A stretch of 12,599 bases of DNA. Source: Bacillota bacterium. Lineage in GTDB: Bacteria; Bacillota; Clostridia; Oscillospirales; Ruminococcaceae. The translations under genes and the position numbers were made by a program. Below, piece by piece: positions 6,688 through 12,599 of this stretch (its first letter is position 1; each line of letters begins with the position of its first letter). The notes under the pieces are model-generated. The model was given only the letters and a program-made list of their open reading frames with translations, had not been told where the DNA came from and did no database searches. The DNA lies in the NCBI GenBank assembly GCA_029550985.1, contig JAKPGH010000091.1:1-12599 (forward strand), in the 5' to 3' direction.

Positions 6688-7959
6688 TCAGCTGCGAACG
6701 ATGGAAAGGGCGCAGCGCTCCACGTCAAAGCTGACCGGCAGGCGCTGGTTGAGCTGCTCCAAAGTCAGGGAAGCCAGCATCTCCAAAATTTCGTAGGCGT
6801 CTACGTCGGCGAACTGGGCAGTCACCATCAGCCCCGCCAGAGCCTCCGGCCTGCCGTATGCCCCCAGGTAGCGGCCGTAAACCGCCTTCTTCACCCGGTC
6901 AAAGAGCTGCGGGTCGATTCCCTCGCTGCGCAGGCGAAGAATTTCGGTGGCGATTTCGTCCCGCACCCGCTTGGGGTCCCGGGACTCGCCGGAATAGAAG
7001 GTGAGGGAATAATCCCGGTTGGCCATGGCCTCCCCTTCAAAGGTCTGGTTGATGAGCTCCGCCTCCAGCAGCCGGCGGTAGAGGGGGGTGGAATCGCCGG
7101 CGATGATTTCCAGCAGCACTTCGTCGGCAGTTTTGCCCCAGAGGTTTTCCCGCTCGGTCTTTCCGGCCTTCCCCTTAAACCCGATTTGGAAGAGGGGAAT
7201 GGCCACCGGCAGCGTCTGCTCCACCAGGGTGGTGCGGACGGTGTCCGGCTCGTCGGCCACCTTGCGCGTCAGCTCCTGCTTGGGAGCGGGCTTCAAAATC
7301 CGGTCGGCGGCATCCAGTACCACGTCGGGGTCAAAGTTGCCCGCCACCGCCAAGGTCATGTTGTGGAGGTTGTAGAAGGTGTGATAGCAGCGGTAGAGCA
7401 AATCGGCGTCGATTTGGGCGATGGACTCCACCGTGCCGGCAATGTCAATCCGCACCGGGTTGACATGGTACAGCGCCCCCAGCAGGTTAAAGTACACCCG
7501 CCAGTCGGGGTTGTCGTCGTACATGCGGATTTCCTGCCCGATGATACCCTGCTCCTTTTTCACCGTCTGGGGGGTGAAGTAGGGGTGGGTGACAAAGTCC
7601 AGCAAAATTTCAATGCTTTCCTTAAAGTGGTCGGTGCAGGAAAAGAGGTAGGCGGTTTTGTCAAAGGAGGTGAAGGCGTTGGCGTTGGCTCCGGTTTTGG
7701 CATACCGCTCAAAGGCGTCGCCGTCCTCGCTTTCGAACAGCTTGTGCTCCAAGAAGTGGGCGATGCCCGCCGGCACCGTAACGAAATCCTCGTCCTTGTC
7801 GGTCTTGAAGGACGCGTCCACCGAGCCGTAATTGGTGGCAAAAAGGGCGTAGGCGCTTTTAAAGCCCTCCATAGGGTAGAGCAGAATGGTCAGCCCCGAA
7901 GGGTGCAGGATTTTTTGGTACTGCTCCCCCAGGCGCTGCGAGCGAATGACTTCCTTCAT
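6688..7959 (-). CDS. ymfH: M16-family zinc peptidase, YmfH type (active-site subunit)
   Basis: This 423-residue protein is an M16B peptidase of the B. subtilis YmfH family, which some databases label as associated with 5-aminopentanol modification of elongation factor P (there spelled YfmH). The inverted zinc motif HFLEH (68-72) is intact. E136 and E143 in KEQGIIGQEI stand seven residues apart, as the pitrilysin pair does, so the zinc site looks complete. No signal peptide is seen, suggesting a cytosolic enzyme. The ATG at 7959 overlaps the ymfF stop (ATGA), and GGAGGAGG lies just before it. The pairing of an active and an inactive M16 subunit is the expected heterodimer. The substrate cannot be told from sequence, and no efp or ymfI gene lies in the window. 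Confidence 0.93.
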   Translation of the reverse strand: MKEVIRSQRLGEQYQKILHPSGLTILLYPMEGFKSAYALFATNYGSVDASFKTDKDEDFVTVPAGIAHFLEHKLFESEDGDAFERYAKTGANANAFTSFDKTAYLFSCTDHFKESIEILLDFVTHPYFTPQTVKKEQGIIGQEIRMYDDNPDWRVYFNLLGALYHVNPVRIDIAGTVESIAQIDADLLYRCYHTFYNLHNMTLAVAGNFDPDVVLDAADRILKPAPKQELTRKVADEPDTVRTTLVEQTLPVAIPLFQIGFKGKAGKTERENLWGKTADEVLLEIIAGDSTPLYRRLLEAELINQTFEGEAMANRDYSLTFYSGESRDPKRVRDEIATEILRLRSEGIDPQLFDRVKKAVYGRYLGAYGRPEALAGLMVTAQFADVDAYEILEMLASLTLEQLNQRLPVSFDVERCALSIVRS

Positions 7960-9242
7960 TGCGCCTCCTCCTTTCCTTTCAGGAAGTAAATGGTGTCCAG
8001 CCGGGCCGCGTTGGCGGCCTGGATAATTTCCTCCCGGGTGATGGTGTCCAGCAGGTCGGCGTCCTCCTGGGGAGACACCATCTGCCCCCGCAAAATCTGG
8101 GCCATGTACCAGCCCTCGGTGGCGGAGGGGGAATCGGTGGTGGTGATAAGGGAACTGCGCATCAGCAGCTTGGTTTCGGCAATCTCCTGGTCTGTAAAGT
8201 CGCCGTTCTTTACGCACTCCAGCTGGTGGAGAATCTCGTCCTGGGCCTTCTGTTTGTTGCACATTTCGATGCCGCTGTCCACCAGCATCAAATGGGTGGC
8301 GGAATCAAACCGGGAGGCGCAGTAATAGCACAGACTGAGCTTTTCCCGCACGTTGCGGAAGAGCTTGGAAAAAGGCGTGCCGCCGTACAGGGCGGAAAAG
8401 AGGCGCGCCGCCCCTATCTGCCGTGGAGTTTCCAACCCCTGGCAGCGCAGGCCCAGCACCAGCTTGCCCTGGGCTATCTCCATCTCTTCGGTTTTTTCCC
8501 GCACCGAGGCGGGGGCGGGCCCCAACTTCACCGGCTGGTACGCAAAGGGGGTGCGCTCCAGCCCGGCAAAGGCGTCCGCCAGAATCTTTCCCGCCGCCTG
8601 GGCGTCTCCCGCTCCGGTAAAGACAATTTCAATGGGAGCGTTCTTTAACATGTTGCGGTAGGCGGCGGTGGCGGAAGCCGGCGTGATGGCGGCTGCGGTT
8701 TCGGGGTATCCGTAGGTTTTCACCGCAACCGGCTCTCCCTGACACATGGTTTGCAGGCATTGGGAGATGGCGTAGCTGCGCTTTTCGTTGATTTCCGCCT
8801 CGATGGCGTCCTGAATAAACCGGCGCTGCAGGGCGGTGTCGGTTTCGTAAAACAGCCCGTTGCCGTCCAGCTTGGGGTCAAGGGCAATCTGGGCCAGCAG
8901 CCGGGCGCACTGGGCGGTGATGTCCTCCTTCTCCAGGGCGTAACGGTTGTCCACCCCACGGATGGAAAGCTCCAGCACCTGGTATCCCCCAAACTTGTAG
9001 ACGCTGGCGTCCAAGTTGGCGCCGTACAGTTCCTGCAGCCTGGTGTTGAGGGAGGTGATATCCGGAAAACTCCGGCAACCCATCCGCAAAATATGGGGAA
9101 CCACCGCGTTGTCCGAGGCGCGGTCCCGGTCCAGCGGAAGGACAAAGTTGATGGAAAGCAGATTGTGTTTGAATTTGGGGTCGGAGATGGTGGTCAGGTG
9201 AATCCCCGTCCCAATCGATGTGCGGACACATGTCTGGCTCAT
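7956..9242 (-). CDS. ymfF: M16-family partner subunit without zinc site, YmfF type
   Basis: This 428-residue M16 homologue is the likely partner of YmfH. At the place of the zinc motif it reads HILRM (50-54): the Glu and second His are replaced by Arg and Met, so it should not bind zinc or cleave peptides. It keeps the substrate-binding Arg/Tyr pair, R299 and Y306, in FRNVREKLSLCYYC, the hallmark of the non-catalytic half of M16B heterodimers. The ATG at 9242 follows AAGGAGTG, and the gene ends in a 4-bp ATGA overlap with ymfH, which implies coupled synthesis. It is the first gene of the unit. Some databases spell the name YfmF; B. subtilis yfmF itself is an unrelated iron transporter gene. 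Confidence 0.92.
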   Translation of the reverse strand: MSQTCVRTSIGTGIHLTTISDPKFKHNLLSINFVLPLDRDRASDNAVVPHILRMGCRSFPDITSLNTRLQELYGANLDASVYKFGGYQVLELSIRGVDNRYALEKEDITAQCARLLAQIALDPKLDGNGLFYETDTALQRRFIQDAIEAEINEKRSYAISQCLQTMCQGEPVAVKTYGYPETAAAITPASATAAYRNMLKNAPIEIVFTGAGDAQAAGKILADAFAGLERTPFAYQPVKLGPAPASVREKTEEMEIAQGKLVLGLRCQGLETPRQIGAARLFSALYGGTPFSKLFRNVREKLSLCYYCASRFDSATHLMLVDSGIEMCNKQKAQDEILHQLECVKNGDFTDQEIAETKLLMRSSLITTTDSPSATEGWYMAQILRGQMVSPQEDADLLDTITREEIIQAANAARLDTIYFLKGKEEAQ

Positions 9243-9265
9243 ATGCTCACTCCTTATAAAATTTG

Positions 9266-9295
9266 ATTATAGCACAGGGAGGAAAGGTTTGCCAG
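9266..9295 (-). promoter_or_regulatory. Predicted ymfF promoter with extended -10
   Basis: On the minus strand TGCTATAAT (9274-9266) is an extended -10 with a perfect hexamer. A weak -35, CTGGCA (9295-9290), stands 18 bp upstream. Transcription would start near 9259, leaving a very short leader that contains the AAGGAGTG ribosome site. No terminator is visible between the preceding gene and this promoter, so some read-through is possible. Confidence 0.7.
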
Positions 9296-9300
9296 ACTTT

Positions 9301-12300
9301 TTACACAAACACCACTCGAACAGTGTATTCCCCTCCGTCCAACGGAATTTTTTCCACCTTTTGGCCGTCCACATAAAGGCCGGGGTTCTCTCCCCGCTCA
9401 TAGCGGAGGGTGAGCCTGGTTCCCCGAATTTGGGCCGAAAGTTCCGCCCGGTTCCAGGCGGAGGACAGGCGGGGCGCGACAGAGAGATGGTCTCCCCGCA
9501 GGGTCAAGCCCAGCAGCTCCTCGAAAATCACCCGGAAGTACCATGCCGCCGCCCCGGTGTAGATGCTCCAGCCGCCTCGTCCGGGCACCGCAGGGTTGGT
9601 GTAGATGTCGGCGGCAATATAATATGGCTCCAGCTTGTAGATTTCCGCCAAATTCCGATAGCCGGAACGGTCCACGGGGTTGAGCATTTCAAGGACCTGC
9701 CAGCCTTCCTCCCGGCGGCCAAAGTGGAGGAGAGCCAGGGCAAACCACACCGCCGAGTGGGTGTACTGGCCGCCGTTTTCCCGAATGCCCCGGGGATAGG
9801 CCTTGATATAGCCGGGCTGCTGCTCCGAATGGCGGAACGCCTCGGCAAACAGGCGCACCAGCCGCAGCTTGGGGTCCACCAAACGCTCCCACGCCGCCCT
9901 CAGCCCCTGGGCGATTCGCTCCCGGTTGGGAAGTTTTGCCGCCACCGCAAAGCTCTGGGGCAGCAAATCGATGGAACACTCCTGGTTGTTGCGGCTGCCC
10001 ATGGGCTCGCCGTTGTCGTAAAAGGCCCGGACATACCACTCACCGTCCCAGCAGTGCTCCTCCACGGCGCAGCGCAGGGCCTCCGCCCGTTCCCGGTAGA
10101 GGGCTTCCAGGTCCTCCCGCCCTTTTTGACGGCAAAGGGGAGCAAACTTTTCCATCACCAGAATTAAAAACAGCGCCAGCCACACGCTGCGGCCCTTTCC
10201 CTTGGCCCCCACCATGGAAAAGCCGTCGTTCCAGTCTCCGCAGCCGATGAGGGGCAAACCGTTTTCCCCTAAATTGTGTCCCCGCTCCAGGGCTTTGATG
10301 CAGTGGGCAAAGACGCTTTCCCGCAGGACGGAGCGCCTGGGGGAAAGGTAATGCTCCTGCTGGCCCGGAGCAAGCTCCGGCGCCGAAAGGTAGTGGACCT
10401 CCACATCCAGCAGTGCCTCGTCCCCGGTTTTTTCCACATATTCCGCCACCGCCAGGGGAAGCCAGAGCAAATCATCGGAAAAGCGGGTGCGCACCCCTCT
10501 CAGGCCGCCGTTTCCGTGTTTGAGCCGAGGAAGGGGATGCCACCAGTGGAGGACATCCCCCTCCTCAAACTGGACGGCGCAGCAGCGAAGAATCTGCCGG
10601 CGCAAAACTTCCGGGTCCAGAAGCTGATAGGCCATGGCGTCCTGAAGCTGGTCCCGGAAACCGTAGGCGCCGCCGCACTGATAAAAGGCGGTGCGGCCCC
10701 GGATACGGCAGGCCAGAATCTGATGGGGCAAAAATCCGTTGACAAAGCAGTCCAGCGCCGGAAATTCGCTGCGAAGCTCCAGGGAATGTTTGGAGCGGTA
10801 GCTATCCTTCAAAGGCAGGACTGTCATGGCGATGGCGCTTTCTTTGGTTCTGCCGCAGGCCAGCAGAAAGGTGACGGTTATCTCCTCCCGCCCCGCCAGC
10901 TCCAGGCTGACAATGGCGGCGGCGCAGGGGTCCGCCTGGGGCCCCGTCTCCTCCCCGCTCCAGTCCCCCGCCAGAAAGGCGGACCGCCTGGTGGTGTACC
11001 GCACCTTCTGCCCCGGAGCCGCCAGCGCCATCCAGCAGGGCACGATGGTGTTCCAGACATTGCGCAGCAGCAGAACCCCCCGCTCCTCCCTGGCGGCAAT
11101 GGAGCCGCAGCTGTCCCGATCCACCCCCAGCACCGGCTCGGTGTAGTAGGCAAGGCGCAGTTTTTGGGGCATGTCAATGCGGTTTTGCAGGGTGACTTTG
11201 ATTTGCTTGACCAGCCCTTTCTCCGGCACCGTCACCTCCACCGTGCTCTCGATGGTGGAGTTGCGCCCCTGCCACCGGGCGTCCTGGGGAGAAAAGGATG
11301 CTCTGGCCCCCTGGGTCAGGTTGTAGATTCGACCGCCCTGGGAGAGCAGCAGCATCTCGCCGGTGTTGTCGGTAGCGATGTCGTTGTACCAGGGGGTCAG
11401 CTTGTTTTCGCGGGCGTTAAAGGCCCAGGTGTACCCCAGCGCGTTGTCCGAAACCAAGGTTCCAAAGGTGGAGTTGGAGAGAATGTGGCTCCAGGGCAGG
11501 GGGGAGGTTTTGTCTACATAGAAGCGGCCGTCGGCAAACACGCCTCCGTGAACCGCAAGCTGGGGATGCTCCGGCAGCGGGTGGGGCGCCAGTGGGAGCA
11601 CCTCCGCCGGGAGGAAAGGCTTCTCCCCGTCCAGGACGGGTTCTGCTGGGAACACATGGCGGGCCACCGCGTCCAGCAGGGTGAGAAGCTCGGGGGTGGT
11701 CACCGGCGTGTGAAGCAGAAAAACGCCGCCCCGGCTGCCCAAAATCCCCTGGACGCTGTTTTTCCGCACCCTCTCCTCCAGCTCCTGGCGGGTGTCGGAT
11801 TTGTCGTAGAGGATGACCAAATCGAAAATCACCCCCACGCTGCGCAGGCTGGCGTGGAGCATAAGATAGCTGTCCAGAGCGGCGAGGCGGGCGTCCAAGC
11901 TATCCTGCAGCCGGGAATCGGGCTCTCCGGGAGTTTCCAGGCCGGGGGGTATTTCCTGCCCGTCGCCTTCCTCCAGCCGGAACAGGGCGATGGGGTAATC
12001 CCCCGAAATGCCCGCCGGCCAAAGGCCGCTCTGCCCCAGCTGGTTGCGCAGCTTTGCCTGCTGGTTGTTGCGCTGTGGAAAGAGAATCTGCCCCAGAATG
12101 CCGCTGCCCAGCCTTCCCTCCAGGGAATCTCCCAGCAGAGGGGAGGTGGCGGCGGTTTTTTCGTCCAGTAGGCCCTGCTTGCGCATGGCGATGATGGAGT
12201 TGACCCCCTCGGCCTCGGTGCGGGAAGCGCAGAGCAGCAAGGTGACTTGCTGCTGCCCCCCCGCCGGGATGTGGAGGTCCAGCTGCAGGGCGCAGCAGGC

Positions 12301-12599
12301 GTCGGGAATTCCCAGCTCGCTGTTGGCGCTACTGCTGGACAGCTTCTTTTTATAAAAGTGCTTGAGGTGCTCAAAGCCACCGGGCGCCGGCATCAGCGCC
12401 TCCCGGTGGGTTTCAAAGGCAAATTCCGTGGACTGCTGCAGCAGCCCCACCGTCAGGTAGACGGAGCGGGTGCCGTCCTTGTCCCGGCGCAGGAAGGTAA
12501 GGGTCCTTGCCTCCTCGTCGTATTTGGCCGAAACAAAGAGCTTGGAGTAGGCGGGGTGGGCGCTGTAATCCCGGTGGTTGCTTAAGGTGGGCTCCAAAT
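9301..12599 (-). CDS. GH94 phosphorylase, C-terminal part of a cyclic beta-1,2-glucan synthase-type protein (5' end cut)
   Basis: The 1098 visible residues match the phosphorylase half of cyclic beta-1,2-glucan synthase (CGS). In order: HPAYSKLFV (14-22) of a beta-sandwich; a QSGLWPAGISGDYPIALFRL-type segment near 190-215; LSNSTFGTLVSDNALGYTW and ARENKLTPWYND (from 370); an alpha/alpha barrel with GCGDWNDGF, where D788 and D791 flank Trp-Asn and one is the likely general acid; GQYTHSAVWFA; EPYYIAADIYT; GRGGWSIYTGAAAWYFR; and a C-terminal beta domain. In CGS this module trims beta-1,2-glucans by phosphorolysis while an upstream GT84 transferase builds them. The frame is open at the right edge; the first visible codons read LEP, and the partial codon before them ends in AT, fitting the family motif TSY-LEP, so the TTG at 12595-12597 is probably internal. 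A stand-alone 1,2-beta-oligoglucan phosphorylase is the alternative. It is separated from ymfF by 58 bp with a new promoter. Confidence 0.85.
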   Translation of the reverse strand, partial: LEPTLSNHRDYSAHPAYSKLFVSAKYDEEARTLTFLRRDKDGTRSVYLTVGLLQQSTEFAFETHREALMPAPGGFEHLKHFYKKKLSSSSANSELGIPDACCALQLDLHIPAGGQQQVTLLLCASRTEAEGVNSIIAMRKQGLLDEKTAATSPLLGDSLEGRLGSGILGQILFPQRNNQQAKLRNQLGQSGLWPAGISGDYPIALFRLEEGDGQEIPPGLETPGEPDSRLQDSLDARLAALDSYLMLHASLRSVGVIFDLVILYDKSDTRQELEERVRKNSVQGILGSRGGVFLLHTPVTTPELLTLLDAVARHVFPAEPVLDGEKPFLPAEVLPLAPHPLPEHPQLAVHGGVFADGRFYVDKTSPLPWSHILSNSTFGTLVSDNALGYTWAFNARENKLTPWYNDIATDNTGEMLLLSQGGRIYNLTQGARASFSPQDARWQGRNSTIESTVEVTVPEKGLVKQIKVTLQNRIDMPQKLRLAYYTEPVLGVDRDSCGSIAAREERGVLLLRNVWNTIVPCWMALAAPGQKVRYTTRRSAFLAGDWSGEETGPQADPCAAAIVSLELAGREEITVTFLLACGRTKESAIAMTVLPLKDSYRSKHSLELRSEFPALDCFVNGFLPHQILACRIRGRTAFYQCGGAYGFRDQLQDAMAYQLLDPEVLRRQILRCCAVQFEEGDVLHWWHPLPRLKHGNGGLRGVRTRFSDDLLWLPLAVAEYVEKTGDEALLDVEVHYLSAPELAPGQQEHYLSPRRSVLRESVFAHCIKALERGHNLGENGLPLIGCGDWNDGFSMVGAKGKGRSVWLALFLILVMEKFAPLCRQKGREDLEALYRERAEALRCAVEEHCWDGEWYVRAFYDNGEPMGSRNNQECSIDLLPQSFAVAAKLPNRERIAQGLRAAWERLVDPKLRLVRLFAEAFRHSEQQPGYIKAYPRGIRENGGQYTHSAVWFALALLHFGRREEGWQVLEMLNPVDRSGYRNLAEIYKLEPYYIAADIYTNPAVPGRGGWSIYTGAAAWYFRVIFEELLGLTLRGDHLSVAPRLSSAWNRAELSAQIRGTRLTLRYERGENPGLYVDGQKVEKIPLDGGEYTVRVVFV

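Noticed and set aside
6657..6728. N-terminal extension of Lgt up to 6728
   Set aside because: It would overlap the end of ymfH, while the ATG at 6656 has an ideal AAAGGAGG site and gives the usual Lgt start.
6574..7989. A 471-codon open frame on the plus strand
   Set aside because: It runs antisense to ymfH, with biased low-complexity composition and no recognisable domain or fitting ribosome site.
7960..8262. N-terminal extension of YmfH up to 8262
   Set aside because: It would overlap ymfF by about 300 bp with unrelated sequence. The ATG at 7959 has a strong ribosome site and the standard ATGA overlap.
10276..12171. A 631-codon open frame on the plus strand
   Set aside because: It lies wholly opposite the GH94 gene, whose translation matches a known family throughout. 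The frame is open only because of the G+C-rich codon use of the true gene, and its product resembles nothing.

Overview
The window looks like a chromosomal housekeeping segment from a fairly GC-rich Clostridia (Bacillota), most likely an Oscillospiraceae-type gut bacterium. The reasons are a FabK-type rather than FabI-type enoyl reductase, a paired YmfF/YmfH M16 system, strong AGGAGG-type ribosome sites, TTG/GTG starts and low-G+C promoters set in G+C-rich coding DNA. This placement is inferred from gene content only. No mobile element, CRISPR array, tRNA or rRNA was seen.

Region 1 (1-2895) is type II fatty acid synthesis, split into two divergent units. fabH then fabK (cut by the left edge) read leftward, and fabD reads rightward. 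The 163-bp gap between the two start codons carries overlapping face-to-face promoters and a perfect 16-bp tandem repeat, each copy holding an inverted repeat TAACA-GT-TGTTA. This looks like a shared repressor site controlling both directions. FabD makes malonyl-ACP, FabH uses it to start chains, and FabK performs the final reduction of each cycle. A nested hairpin and then a strong bidirectional terminator (2970-2998) separate fabD from the convergent secF.

Region 2 (3017-5540) holds secD and secF, the accessory membrane pair of the Sec export channel, read leftward and translationally coupled. They have their own good promoter (TTGACT-N17-TATACT) and a G/C-rich leader of about 100 nt that can fold in mutually exclusive ways just before the secD ribosome site.

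Region 3 (5541-9274) is a leftward operon: ymfF (M16 homologue lacking the zinc site), ymfH (M16 with an intact HxxEH) and lgt (prolipoprotein diacylglyceryl transferase with an unusual acidic tail). ymfF and ymfH overlap by 4 bp, lgt follows 31 bp later, and an extended -10 promoter lies just upstream of ymfF.

Region 4 (9301-12599) is the C-terminal 1098 residues of a large GH94 phosphorylase of the cyclic beta-1,2-glucan synthase type, cut by the right edge. Every other gene is a known core function, so I do not see a clear new multi-gene system. The most notable points are the twin operator of the divergent fab promoter, the secD leader, and a cyclic-glucan-type enzyme in an apparent Gram-positive.
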